From Porogramme epimiltina (lineage: Eukaryota > Basidiomycota > Agaricomycetes > Polyporales > Polyporaceae), in contig FTLJ01000099.1 of NCBI GenBank assembly GCA_900155495.1, positions 1-36,405 on the forward strand: a stretch of 36,405 nt of DNA. Direction: 5' to 3'. The notes under the pieces are model-generated. The model ran no database searches. It saw only the letters and a list, made by a program, of their open reading frames with translations, and had not been told where the DNA came from. Position numbers and translations under genes: made by a program. Each line of letters opens with the position of its first letter. Positions within the stretch are counted from its first letter, which is position 1. Positions 21,202 through 32,948 of the stretch are shown here, one piece after another.

Positions 21202-22272
21202 ATGCCGCAACTCTTGAGACGGTCGCTTGTGCTGGACCTCGTGCGCCTACCATACTTGTTCATCAAATCTGACATTCTAGGCGTACTTATTCCAACTGTG
21301 AGTGACCTTCTTCCATAGTCGCAAGTGCATAATTGATCCGTACATTGATCCAAATTTAGATCATATGTGGCACGATAGCCTCGAGGAACTACTCTGTGGC
21401 ACAAATTATCCTTCGTGGTTTATGGGTATTCCTTCACCTACTCCAGTTCTGCATCTCCAACCAGACGGGGGCGCTCGAAGAGGACAGGAAAAATAAGCCA
21501 TGGAGGCCGTTGTCGAGCGGGCGTATCTCTACTCACGTCGCTCTGCGTATCAGATGGATCCTGTTGATTGCTTGTATCTCATTCTCGGCGAGCCGCGGCG
21601 TGCTGGTTGCTAGCGCCGTTCTCTCAGCTGCAACTATAGCTCATAACGAGCTCGCTTTTGGAGGGCACTGGTTCATCCGAAATGGATTGAATGCCATTGG
21701 ATACACTGCATTTAATCTGGGCGCGACTGGCTCAATGGGTAAGAATAGATTCCGATTCATTTTAATCGAAGCCGTAATTGCACAACTACAGCCATCTTAT
21801 TTATTCCTTAGATGATGACCTTGCATCAAGTTCCGCAAGGCGGAAAGCCCAGCTATTTATAGGGGTTATTATATTCACGACAATCCAGGCACAAGACTTT
21901 AAAGACACAGAAGGGGACGCGCTCGTAGGGCGCAAAACGCTCCCTTTAGCGTACCCCATGATGAGTCGTATAATCACTTCCAGCCTTGTTCCCTTTTGGT
22001 CAGCAGTCGTGGTCTGCATCTACCACGGATCAAACATCCTCCCGTTATCCGGAACCATATTGCTTGGGGTTTGGACCAGCGCGCGATTTTGGTTTCATCG
22101 TACAAAGGACGCAGACACATGTTCGTATATCCTCTATAATGTCGGTCACATTGCATTACTTCCTTTTCCTTACTCAGACAGTTAACTTGCATTTCTAAGA
22201 TTTGGCTCATATTGCTGCATATCGTTCCATTTTTAGCAGCCACTCCCAGGTCCACGCTCGGATGGTCGTAGA
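21202..22272 (+). CDS. UbiA-superfamily prenyltransferase or terpene-cyclase-like membrane protein
   Basis: Polytopic membrane enzyme of the UbiA superfamily, whose members transfer prenyl groups or, in some fungal branches, cyclise prenyl diphosphates. Four exons, 21202-21297, 21360-21738, 21812-22140 and 22201-22272, sum to 876 nt, 291 residues, the usual size. The start is the first ATG after an in-frame stop at 21187. The first motif reads NQTGALEEDRKNKPWRP: the classical NxxxDxxxD has lost its first Asp but keeps EED-R and the NKPxRP tail. The second motif, QDFKDTEGD then GRKTLP, is intact. The product ends IWLILLHIVPFLAA, as other family members do. The last intron has a weak donor (GTCGGT). 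Several hydrophobic helices alternate with the motifs. Product unknown. Confidence 0.82.
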
Positions 22273-23203
22273 GGTGAACACTCCCAAATCTCCCACCTCT
22301 GAGTGTAGGATGCTCAATTTGGATCTCTCGAAGTCAGGAACTTGTTCCCCACATGTGATCAGTACACTAGTTGAGCAGTTTGTAGCGCTTCACGATGAGC
22401 TCGTTCCAGAAGAACTCCTCCTGGGTCTCCACTATCGGCTCCCCTTCACTGTTCTGGCATAACTCGGTCAAGAAACTGAACGGCGGTGTACTCCGCCGTC
22501 ATGACGTGCACGTGATACGAGCGGACCGTGAGGCCAGCCGGCGGCATTTGCCGGCGCGCTGAGGTAAGTGACAACACAACATCCGAAGTCGTCTCAGATC
22601 AACTCGGACGTCGACTCTTCAAGCTTCAAGCTTCAAAACACCGTGCTACTCCTTTTAGACTTCGGCCTTAGGCGTTTGGCCTCCGAGACGGCCTGTTTCG
22701 TGCTGCCAACCTATTTCCCCGTGTTGTAAAGTTGAGCTTCAGCTGGTGGGCAACGGGCCCTCATATTCTGCCTCAACACAAAGGTGCCGTCCTCATCATT
22801 CTGGCATACAAAAAGCCACTCATCCTGCTACTCTCCCCTTTAGTACACTTTGCCGCTTCATGAGATCAAGAACGTGTTTCATGTTCCCGGGTCGTGGCTA
22901 TGATTAGGTTCTTAAGCCATGCGAACAGACTGAATTCCTGTGCTCCGGAGACAATTCAAGTTGTTTGTGAATGCAAGTGGGACAACAGTGAGTTAGATGC
23001 TGCTGTTCCGTGTAGTCGGCGGGTCCAATGCATCTCGTTAGTCACCTCCACAGTCTTCAACACAGCATCAGCACACATGACCACGTGGGCGTTCCATCGC
23101 GCGCCACCATGCACCACCGCGAGTCACGGAGGGCGGCCACGCACGGCTGCTCAAGATTCTGCCAGCACACCGGGAACGAATCTCGCTCCTCTCTCCCCAG
23201 GAA
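22273..23203. other. Intergenic region between the UbiA gene and the M20 peptidase
   Basis: No supported gene. It contains a three-copy CTTCAAG/A microrepeat at 22617-22637 and a short GCCGGC inverted pair near 22540. The right end is the promoter of the peptidase. Confidence 0.5.
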
Positions 23204-25131
23204 ATGTCTACCCCAGAGCAGTTCATCAAGTTCATTGACGACAATGCTAACAAGTTCATCGGCAGACTTGCCGAGGCCGTCGCCATTCCGAGGTGAGACA
23301 CCATATGCTTCTGCAATACCCCTTGTCTAACCACGATCGCCTGGCCGTCTTTCTGACTCGACATTCGTTCCCGAATAGTGTGAGCAGGGACGTCGCCCGC
23401 CGTCCGGACGTCTTCAAAATGTCCGCCTGGCTCGATGGCCGACTGCAAGAGCTCGGCGTCACCACTAAGCTCGTCGATCTCGGCAAGCATACCATGGATG
23501 GCCAGGAGCTGCCCCTTCCGCCAGCCATCCTTGGCCGGATCGGCGAAGATCCAAAGAAAAAGACCGTGCTCATATATGGCCACTACGATGTCCAGCCGGT
23601 GAGTAGTGTGGATCTTGGTTTGTGGATGCTAGACGAGCGTTGATATGGGACGCATGTGTCCGGCCGGGATGCTTGTAGGCGGAGAAGAGCGATGGTTGGG
23701 ATTCGGAACCGTTCAAGCTGGTCGTAGATGAAGAGACGGGGAGGCTGATCGGACGTGGGTCGACGGACGACAAGGGCCCAATCCTTGGATGGCTGAACGT
23801 GCTCGAGGCGCACAAGACACTTGGGCTGGAACTGCCCGTGAACGTGCGGTTCTGCTTCGAGGGCATGGAGGAAAGCGGGAGCGTGGGTCTGGATGGCCTG
23901 ATCCAATCGGAGACTGCAAAGGGCGACGCTAGCTTCTTCTGCGGCGTCGATTGCGTCTGTATTGTGAGTTTTTGTTTCAGGTCCTCTCCCCGCACAAAGC
24001 ACTGATGGACGTGGGGCTGGACAGTCGGACAACTACTGGTTGAACACGCGCACGCCATGTCTCACATACGGTCTTCGTGGCATTGTTTACTTCAAGATGA
24101 ACGTGTCCGGGCCAGGACGCGACTTGCACTCAGGAGGGTTTGGGCGAATGGTTTACGAGCCCATGACAGACCTCATCCAACTGATGAGCAAGCTGGTCGC
24201 GTCCGACGGCTCCATTCTCATTCCTGGTGTGGATGACATGGTTTCCATCGCAGACGCTGAGGAACGGTACGCTACATCATGTATGTGGATAGAGGTGCGA
24301 CTGACACGGAGTTATAGCGCCATTTACGAGAGGCTAGACTACTCGGTGAAGGACGTCGAGGACGCCGTTGGCGCTCCGATCACTATCTCCGATGACCAGG
24401 CTACGGTCATTATGGGCCGTATGCGCATGCCGTCGCTCTCTCTACACGGAATAGAGGGCGACGCCGGCGCCAAGACGGTCATCCCAGCCAGCGTGTCTGG
24501 AACGTTCTCTATTCGGTACGTTCCAGACCTTGTCCAGCGCTATGAGTAACCCAGCGTGATGCAAGGATAGCATCGTGCCTCCCCAGACTCCGGAGAACGT
24601 TACGCCCCTCGTAATCTCTTACGTAGAGCAGGAGTTCGCGAAGCTGAAGAGCAAGAATACGCTCAAGATCGAGAAGCTCGGCGGCGGTAAGCCGTGGGTT
24701 GCTGACTACAAGCACTGGAACTATGAAGCAGCTACGCGCGCCACTGAGGTAGCTACCTCTTGCATTGTGTGACGGCCGGTCTTTGATTGTGATATTGCAG
24801 GCGGTATATAAGCGCACACCGGACCTCGTCCGCGAAGGTGGCTCGATACCAATTACAATCACCCTCGCGGAGAGCCTGGGCGTGAACGTCCTGCTTCTCC
24901 CGATGGGTCGGGGAGACGATGGCGCCCAGTAAGTTGCGTTCATCTACGATGGTTTGGCGAGTCCTGATTGTGTCCGTGTTAGCTCCACGAACGAGAAGCT
25001 CGATCGCGCTAACTTCATCGAGGGTGTGAGTGCCGGTACCTCTCGCGTCCGCCCGCTCCACTACTCACATCGCGGAATAGAGCAAGCTGCTTGGGACGTA
25101 CCTGTACGAGGTCGGCGCGATTGGCGTGTGA
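23204..25131 (+). CDS. M20-family metallodipeptidase (CNDP2/Cys-Gly dipeptidase-like)
   Basis: Cytosolic di-zinc exopeptidase. Nine exons: 23204-23292, 23379-23598, 23679-23963, 24025-24266, 24318-24515, 24571-24748, 24801-24928, 24983-25025 and 25081-25131. They sum to 1434 nt, 477 residues, the usual length for CNDP2-type enzymes. Metal and active-site motifs are all present: GHYDVQP (His and Asp), [10 protein letters not shown] (bridging Asp), EGMEESGS (catalytic and metal Glu), DLHSGGFG, and near the end [17 protein letters not shown] (metal His, joined across introns 7 and 8). There is no signal peptide. In yeast, homologues degrade the Cys-Gly released from glutathione conjugates. It appears intact and is the only clear housekeeping-type gene in this half of the window. 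Confidence 0.93.
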
Positions 25132-25898
25132 AACCGGTGAGAACCGGGGAGAAGGCTCGAAGGAAGTGTAATACTCAAACTGAAATTGTCAGCACATATG
25201 CGTAATCGTCCTATATTGCTCTATCGCCGGCGCGGGAGATTTGAGTGGCCTCTGGCATATGTTCAAGATCAGCCACCCTTTGCCTTGTAAAAAAATCTCC
25301 TTGCTTGAATGCATCCCGGGTCTTTCCTTGCTTCTTAGGATTCATCATTGGGAACCTGTATGCCGGAGTGAAGGTGATGTACATCTGAACAGGGCCTTGA
25401 ACCTATGCCGCATGGGCCCAACCTCCGGTCTGCCGGACGCCGCCCGGGCCGCAATTTACCACATCTTCCACAGCGCTCGCGGAAGTTATCATTCCTCTGC
25501 TTCCTCCAGCTTCTCTACGCGGGCTATCTATTCTTCCCACCACGGCCTCCGCCTTCGTAGGCCGCGCCAGCAATGTCGTATCAGCAAGCACACGTTCGAG
25601 AACTGCACGTGGAGTGGCAAGTGGCTGAGTCGCCTTCCCAGATGTCTCTTCTGCGCGTCGCTGCGTTCCTTTTGGCAGTGGAGAAACCCCAGGGTGAGCT
25701 GGCTTGCTGGCACCTCTTTCCTTCGCGCGCAAAACATGTGGAATAGGTGGTGCGCGGCAGCTCACGCGCAGTGGGCGACATACCAATGCGACCGCGGCGG
25801 GGTTTCAGCCTCAAAGGAGAGCCCTGAGCTGCGGCGTACCTTGATGAGGGCTATTCTCACCATCCAGGTGCCGTTTGTACTCGCCCTCAGGCTGGGCA
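25132..25898. other. GC-rich intergenic region
   Basis: Long overlapping open frames occur on both strands (25241-25987 plus, 25403-25786 minus), as expected in GC-rich DNA. None shows a domain, and the plus frame runs in the wrong frame into the IPNS-like relic. I see no gene. Confidence 0.45.
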
Positions 25899-26330
25899 AG
25901 CTACCCTCGCCTCGAGGACAGCGAAGAGAAGGCGAAGAGCGTCGGGCTCGAGGGACACACCGGTCTGCTTCCTGCTATCAAGTGTAGATCGTTCTGCTGA
26001 TAGGGCACAATAGACATCGGAACCATTACTGTCGTATGCAGCTCCCCCAGCCCCCGCCCTGAAAACCATGTCTCCGAATAGCAAGTGAAGGTAGGTCAGC
26101 TTGCCCTTTTCTACGTTTCATTTGCCCATGCTTACGCCAACTCTCAGGTCTTAAATGTTAACGGCCGGCTCGAGACGTTGTCTGGCGTAGCCGGGGGATT
26201 CTACACTGAGGGCACGATCCACCTCCTGAGATAATCGTTACGGACTAATAGGCGGAAGACGCTGAAGATGAAGTGAAGGATGATGAGAATGAGGGATCCC
26301 TGGGTAGGTCACCACAATCAAACGTGTCGG
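25899..26330 (+). pseudogene. Decayed 3' part of an IPNS-like oxygenase gene
   Basis: This matches exons 8-10 of the gene at 15434-17022. The start CTACCCTCGCCTCGAGGAC and the end of that exon, GGACACACCGG, are nearly identical to copy 1. The HTD exon junction is recognisable (ACATCGGAACCATTACT). Decay is clear. The exon 8 acceptor is changed to CAAG, the VWLKG codons are altered, and AAGTGG becomes AAGTGA, giving a stop. The coding sequence between the distal histidine region (GTIHLL) and the C-terminal GRRR/KMK stretch is deleted. Exons 1-7 are absent. Similarity to copy 1 seems to continue into its 3' flank (about 26340-26400), so a larger segment was duplicated. Confidence 0.8.
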
Positions 26331-26594
26331 GGGTCTGGTGGAACTCCGTTAACGTTCTGGGGTGTCTGAAGTAGAACGTGCGACGGCCCGCTATGGCATA
26401 TGTTATCATGTTATCGCGGGGGCATGTTAAAAACTACTGAAGCTTGTTTTCATTACTTCTTCCATTCCTGACGATTACATCCGTCCTGACAATGCAGAAG
26501 GGTCTCGGTCTAGTGTGAGAGTGGCGTATAGAAGTTAGTAGGGACTCCGATTGGCGAGGCATGGCAGTGACCGACTTAGACTTTCTCTCGGACG

Positions 26595-26601
26595 TATAAA
26601 A
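26595..26601 (+). promoter_or_regulatory. TATA box of the second butyrobetaine-hydroxylase-like gene
   Basis: TATAAAA lies 52-58 nt upstream of the ATG at 26653. Confidence 0.55.
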
Positions 26602-26652
26602 CGGTTGATAGTAGTTACCACAGTAACAGTGAAACGTCGATTATAATCCGCT

Positions 26653-28068
26653 ATGCAAGCTTCCCGCAGGCTCTTCAGGCTCACGTCTACCCTCCGACAT
26701 GATGGAGCATCTGTCCGACGCCGGCTGTCCAGCCGCAGTACTGGTGTAACGGCAGGAGGCGCCCTTGTCTACAACGACCACTCTTACCCCTATGTCTGGC
26801 TTCGCGACTCCTGCCGATGTCCTTCATGCGTTCACCCCACCACTCTCCAAAGGTTTCGTAGGTCTTCCGACACACCTCTCGACGTCAAACCTGCGGAGCA
26901 TGGCGTCCAGGCGACCCCTGATGGCCTCAGCGTAACCTGGATTTCGGGTCACCAATCCCATTACCCTCACGACTTCCTCGCCCGGTACTCTTCTCCTCAA
27001 TCAGTGCGCGCGTTCCATCGCGATGTGGACAGGGTCGAGTGGGACGTCGCGCGGTTGAAGCAAGAACGCGATCTCTTCGTCCCCTACGACACTCTCAAGA
27101 CGCCGTCAGGGCTGCTCACTGCGATCACACAACTCATGCGGTACGGCCTGCTTTTCGTGAGATCTGTACCAACTGAGAAGACATCGGACGAGGAGTGCGA
27201 GGTTCGGGTTTTGGGAGAACTGTTTGGGGAAGTGAGGCGGACGTTCTACGGGGAGACATGGGACGTGAAGAACATGAAGAATAGTCACAACATCGCATAC
27301 ACGGACCTGTTTCTCGGCGTGCACACAGACCTCGCGTGAGTCTTCACTTGATTTTGTGCTCGGCGGGAATAAGGGGGGTGTCTCTTCCTTACTCGCCCCG
27401 GGGTTGCGCGCATGTCTATACCTCTCTTGCCTCATGCGTCATGCCCCGTCTGCTGTTTCCTCTAGATCTCACGAATGCGCCTCTTTGTTCTACACAGATA
27501 CTTTCAGCATCCACCGCGCTACCAGATTTTGCACTGCCTGCGAAACCGCGTCAACGGCGGCATGTCCACCTTCGTCGACGCCGTGCATGTCGCGTCAATG
27601 CTGCGCACCTCTCACCCCTCTTCATTCGATACGCTTACCTCAATACCTGTTCCCTTCCAATACGTGAACGACGGGCACCACCTCCACAAGACACATCCCA
27701 CCGTCCAGCTCTCCCGCTTCCCCTCTTCCGTCACTGGCGTACACGACATCGAGTTCATCAACTACGCCCCGGTGAACCAGGCACCACTCCCACTCGACAC
27801 GCCCCAGGAGTTCTACGTGGCGCTCGGGCAGTTCGAGCGCATGCTCGATGACCCCGCGGTACGTTTCGACTATCTGCTTGAAGAGGGTGACGCGGTATTG
27901 TTCGACAATCGACGCGTGATGCATGCTCGGACGGCTTTCAGTGAGCGGGATGGAGAAGCTGACGGTGAGGAGACGAATAGATGGCTGAAGGGGTGCTATC
28001 TAGAGGCGGATTCTGTCCAAGATCGAGGAAGGGCGTTGCACGACAAGCTTCATCATGCAGGACAGTGA
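26653..28068 (+). CDS. Gamma-butyrobetaine hydroxylase-like 2-oxoglutarate dioxygenase, copy 2
   Basis: Paralog of the gene at 5742-7023. Two exons, 26653-27335 and 27498-28068, sum to 1254 nt, 417 residues. The N-terminus is Arg-rich and could target mitochondria. The zinc motif is YVWLRDSCRCPSC and the iron-binding pair is HTD (GVHTDLA) right before the intron. The distal histidine is in DNRRVMHARTAF. The intron sits at the same phase-2 position as in copy 1 but is 162 nt instead of about 49 nt. All catalytic residues are kept, so both copies should be active. The gene lies between the IPNS-like relic and the intact ICMT gene. As for copy 1, the carnitine-pathway role is a family inference. 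Confidence 0.88.
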
Positions 28069-28624
28069 CACTCTCATACAGGTGTTTTATACTACGGTAT
28101 GTGGCAATTTGGACTCTAAGACGTGCCTTGAACTTATCATTGACATTCAGACTAGCTGTCGTCTCATGAAGGACGGGATCAATGCAAGTTTATTGAGGTT
28201 ATTGTGAATGTCATGTGATACTCTCCGTTCCAGGCTACCAAAACTTTCCCCCACTCGTGTCGAAATCGTCGAGGAATTGGTTCGCCACTCTGTAACATTA
28301 GTCTATTCCATCCCTTTCAATCGACTCAGCTTCACCTCCCCTGCTCTAGCGTCTACTTAAGACCGACTTCGTGCGTGAAATTTCAACTGCAAATGCCGAA
28401 GATACACTTCTGAGTGCAGGAAATGATCGATGGCGGCGACGCTCCGGATACTCTATAAATGAATGTTGAAACGCTGACAACACAAGGTACAAAGAAAGTC
28501 GTTCCGACCGCAGGTGAGTGCACGTGACACATAACAAGCAAGAGCGGCAGCTGAAGGAAATGAAGGGTTGAAACAGTAACGATCTTGCACTTGTATGAAG
28601 AAACAATGTCCCCAAGTATAGGGC
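28069..28624. other. Convergent intergenic region
   Basis: The 3' flanks of the butyrobetaine-hydroxylase-like gene (+) and the ICMT-like gene (-) meet here. The open frames at 28346-28769 minus read through from the ICMT 3' flank in other frames and are not genes. Confidence 0.5.
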
Positions 28625-29409
28625 TCAGTATACGTATGGGATAAGCCTGTAAGGTGTCTTCTTCGCCCACTCGTCCCACTCCTTTCCAAACTGCCTCCTC
28701 AGGACTGCATCCTCCTGTGCAGGCCGGCGGAATGTGGTCGAGACGATCAAAAAAACCCACAATACCCACACTGAAATCAAGGTCGTCCCGAGCCTTGTCT
28801 TCATAACCCCGCTTTCGAATAAGTAGGATCCAGGGAGGAGTTGGAGGGTCATGAACCCGATGTCGGCCATGAAGAACGCGGTATAGGCGGGGTGGCGAAC
28901 GACACCGTATGGCCCCGTGGTTATGAGCTTGTGGTCCTTCAAAATACCAAGCTGGTACGTGAAGAACTTGCCCAATGCGTCGTAACAGGCCTTGCGTAGT
29001 CCTCCACCTGCCACGACGAAGAGGAAGCCGACAACGAACAGAGGAGAGACCGCGAGCCTGTCCGCGGACGAAGGTGTGTCAAGTAGAAGGGATAAAATGC
29101 GATAGGAGGCTGGCGAGGGGTATTCGCGTGCGATGATGATGACGATCTCGCATATGTGTGTGCTGTATATGAAGCCCTGCAAACGCATTTGTGGTGAGTT
29201 CCGATGGCTCGCTGTCCCCTGCCATCTCGCCTACTCACCAGGCTCACGAAGGGTGCCCATCCTGAGACGCGTGTAATTGTGTCGGCGTTTCCGAAAGCTT
29301 TTTTGTCGTGCTCGGTTGGCGGGGGACTTCTCGGTGGGGTAAAGGCGTATTTCTCCGCTAGCATGACTAATGCGAACGCGGGGACCTTGATGAGGTAAGG
29401 AGATATCAT
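28625..29409 (-). CDS. Isoprenylcysteine carboxyl methyltransferase-like membrane protein
   Basis: Integral-membrane methyltransferase of the ICMT/STE14 family. Members methylate the C-terminal prenylcysteine of proteins such as Ras and fungal pheromones, using S-adenosylmethionine. Two exons, 29409-29239 and 29176-28625, give 240 residues. The core motif GPYGVVRHPAYTAFF, the C-terminal RRQFGKEWDEWAKK and the ending YRLIPYVY are all typical of the family. Four to five hydrophobic segments are visible. The start is chosen because MISPYLIKVPAFAL aligns with the relic at 17220-17935. Basidiomycetes usually carry several of these genes, so this one need not be the pheromone-processing enzyme. Confidence 0.85.
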
Positions 29410-30588
29410 CGATGCGCTCTCGGAGAAGGTTCCAGTGGACGTGCCTGTAGCTGGAGTGGTGGGTGGTCACGGACTGTATTTCCTTGACCCGTCCTTATTA
29501 CTGGTCTTGGGGGTCGCACCGCCGACTGATCCACAACACCATGAATACTTGACCCTTATCCTTGTCACACGCACATCCGCGCCAATGGATCGAACAGCGG
29601 TATTGTGGCTCAGCACACATCATCGGATCTTGGCAGAACCCCCTGTTCCGGAACATGCGCACACAGCAAGGAAGCGTGCATTCGCATTACCTGTACACGC
29701 CACGCCGAAGCTGACCATTGAGTAACACATTCTAGGTAGGAAACACGTCCGCGATAACCCCCGCCTGAAATCTTTTTCTGTGGGCGTGCTTGGGAACCGT
29801 GCCTGGTCGTTACCGCCCCTTTTCTTCCAGGTCAAATAGTATTCGAGAAAATTTTCCCTCCGGACTGAGTATAGTAGCTACGATTGAGCACGGTATAAAG
29901 ATGGTCAAGTGGCAGGGCGTCCAGGCTTCTGCAATTTGTTCCTTGAATACCGAGGCGTCCCTGTATCTCGAGCACAGGGCGTGTCAGTCCATTCATAGTG
30001 TAGGTGTACATCAGAAGAACACATGCCAGAAGCCAGGGAGTTATTCTACCGTTAGCTACCTGTTGTATTAATCATTCGTAGTGTAACACATGAGTAGCTC
30101 CGCGTATCCCGCGGGTGTGGGCGTATGTGTGTCTGCTTCTATTTCCAATTCCCGTCGTGCCCTTTACCCAGCCCAGCCCCTCACGGGTGTGCGGGCGGGT
30201 TTCGTTGTTCCCATCTTGGTCGCGAACATAGCGTGACCATCTTATCCATCACGCCGGCTCACTCGGACCTCCCAACGGACGTAATAATTTTATACGGAAG
30301 AACACGTTCACTTCAAATCAGGTTCTGCGTTATAATGAGCGATATGTGAAGTTGCCCCGAATTCTAGATTCCTTGCATCAGTATGCATTTGCCATACGTG
30401 TGCCCACAAGTAGACCCATACGTACCGTAGACGAGTTGCTTCCACCTATATAGAAAGCGGTCCCCAAGATTCAAACTTTGGCATCCATGGTAGACCCGAC
30501 ATGGCTAGAGTGACCAAACGCCTCAGAGTGCATGGGTCCCTATGTATCCGTCAGCGCACCAAGTCTCGTAGGGGAGCAAAATGATAGC
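29410..30588. other. Intergenic region
   Basis: The promoter of the ICMT-like gene and the 3' flank of the DUF6534 gene. The plus-strand frames at 29435-29725 and 29790-30071 show no domain or splice structure. I see no gene. Confidence 0.45.
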
Positions 30589-32355
30589 TCAGGCTTGCAG
30601 AACGGGTGATTCTATCAAAGAGGAATGAGAGTTCACCTGAGACGTTTTCATTGCTGTTGGTCCTATATTAAGTCTTATGGTTGTAGTTGGAGCCTCCGAT
30701 CCACCACAGTCGGTTTCCTGAAATCCTGACATGTCTCTGAGCCCGATTACTTCGTTTACTTCTGAACTCCTTTGACGCAAAGAACTTCGAGCGTTCAGGC
30801 TATGTCAGATTTGGCTGTCAGAACAATTACCAAGTGACATGGCGACTGAGGCTTACGATGCGAGTAAGGCGTTGCAGTATACTGAAAAAAATAAAACAGC
30901 AGACCCTATAAGCCAAGAGGAATACTTTTTGGGTCACTTCCTACGTTTTTCCTGTAACCAAACGAATATAACGTAATAGGTATGTCCGGGAAATGCAGTG
31001 ACAAGAATAAGAACCATCATCTGGCCGACCCTGCAACATATGAGTAAGCTGGATCGGTTCAAGAGTAATACGGGACGCCGTACGCCGTTAAGATACCACG
31101 ATTGATGGTATAAACCATTAGTCGATCCAAAATGGAGCCGGTGGTCCTAAATCCACACCGACTGGCCCGGAGGTACCAGCAGAGACCCGCAGCAATTAGG
31201 AGATCGCAAATGACCGGCATTCCATTGCCAATTCCAGCAAGGATGCGGATCTCTGTTCCGGCAATTGAAGCAATATTCGGAACAGAGATCAAGTGAGCAG
31301 TGATCACTACTCGGAATCGACATGTTGATCAGCATTACTGTCTCCATGAGAATTCTCTATACTCACCAAGTCCTATAGCTTCATGTCCGCATATATATCT
31401 CAGGCAACTGATGGTTCATGAGAATAAACACATACCCAGGGGAGGAATCGATAGTCCAACCTATGTCCATCCTTGAGACGATACATCAACTCGGCGGGAG
31501 CGTGGGAACCTACAATTGAGAACACAAGAATCTTGTTCTTCTTGCTAACTAGTTCGTTTTGTGAGATTAGACCCTACTATATAGCAGAGAGATCAATATG
31601 CACACACTCTCCCAGAGTTGGTAAGCGAAGAAGCTGATACGGCGGCGCGAATTTCATCGTCTAGTATCACCATTCATTATAAGATACGTGAATCAGCGTA
31701 CCATTCCACTACAGCCGCGATGATAAACTGTTAAATTTTATGAGTATAGACACAAAACATGCCAAAGATTTCATAGACGTACCCCCAAGCCATTTTCGAT
31801 CTGTTCAGAGCTATATTTTAGTGTAGCTTAAGGTGTATTCTAAGATACCTACTGCAAGCTCACTACAGTGCCATGCGATCAGCATTGGTACAACCGACTG
31901 TAAATGGTGCTTACGGATAGATAATGACAAGATCCTCAGGATGTCCGAAATCAAGGACGAACGAACGATAGATTGAAACAGAGATCAATAACGTCGCCAC
32001 GTGGAACACTGCATTCCTATGAATAAAATACGCTCTTCAATGACGCGCACAGAAGGGGGCTTACAACAAAACTCCAATCTGAGAGGGCATTAGTTTCAGC
32101 AAGAGATGACTGTGAAGAAGCTCTTCCACTTACAACGACCTTGACGTAGATGCGATCCTTTGTATATCTCCGAAAATAGATATATGTCTGAAGAACTGTG
32201 ATCCCATACACACTTAAGTGTATACGGACCATGAATAAACATTTCAACATCGAAGGATCCAAGAATACTCACATAGAGGTAATGATGAGCCCAATGAGCT
32301 GGCATGCAAGGGCTTCCTTCACGCCGGAGATGAATGCAGCCTCTTGAGTACTCAT
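30589..32355 (-). CDS. DUF6534-type seven-helix membrane protein
   Basis: Twelve exons join in frame to 960 nt, 319 residues. Early exons: 32355-32273, 32212-32134, 32078-32065, 32016-31915, 31810-31783 and 31727-31702; the last exon starts at 30799. Characteristic family segments are EALACQLIGLIITS, GITVLQTYIYFRRYTKD, VLDFGHPEDL, FFAYQLW, SKKNKILVF, CWYLRASRCGFRTTGSILDR, VYTINRGILTA and YCNALLASLNARSSLRQRS. Together they match the DUF6534 pattern of Agaricomycetes. Exons of 14, 28, 26, 26 and 25 nt make the gene easy to miss. The hydrophobic segments fit seven helices. The family is large and its function is unknown; a receptor-like role has been suggested from topology only. A first-exon relic of a paralog lies at about 20.1 kb. 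Some splice sites in the middle of the gene are less certain. Confidence 0.72.
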
Positions 32356-32948
32356 AGTAGACGTGATGGCGGAGAGGCCTAGAAATTGGGGGAGTTTCAG
32401 AGATGTGGCGTAGCGTTATCCACGAATATATGAAGGCTGAAAGCCCGATGTGGGCGTGCGATTACCGTACCATCTGAGCGCTGTTTGGCGGCCATGGTCT
32501 CTATGGTCTCCGATGAGGCCTGTGTGGTCGGAACATTAGGAGCGCCCTCTTGGTCAGGAACAGATTGCCCACGGAAGCCATCCAGTGTGGGTCGATGGCG
32601 GGCAAGAAATAGACAGCTATGCGTAGACGCCTGGAAGATTTGATCGGACGTCCAATTACCACGATACCTCTCTTTCTAAGAGTGCGTTTATATGAATACG
32701 AGGTGAGAATAAGACGCCGCGACGATATTTAGGTGTTTACTTGCCGCGCCTATAAGTACTTCGCGTAAACCTGTGGCACTGAAGGTAGCCGTGCCAGATT
32801 CAGAGGCACATGAATATCAGAACATCGGAAATATAATTTGCGACTTCATGGGGAGAATGACCTCACTATCAATAGTACACGTTGGGATGTAGCGCATGGA
32901 TGGCAGACGTCTTCTGATAAGGACTCCCGTGTTCCCATCTCTGATCGT
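32356..32948. other. Intergenic region with a TATA-like box
   Basis: Upstream region of the DUF6534 gene. The minus strand has TATATT at 32425-32430, about 70 nt upstream of its ATG. Otherwise nothing is recognised. Confidence 0.45.

Noticed and set aside
25241..25987. 248-residue plus-strand open frame
   Set aside because: No domain or ATG start; it runs out of frame into the IPNS-like relic in GC-rich DNA.
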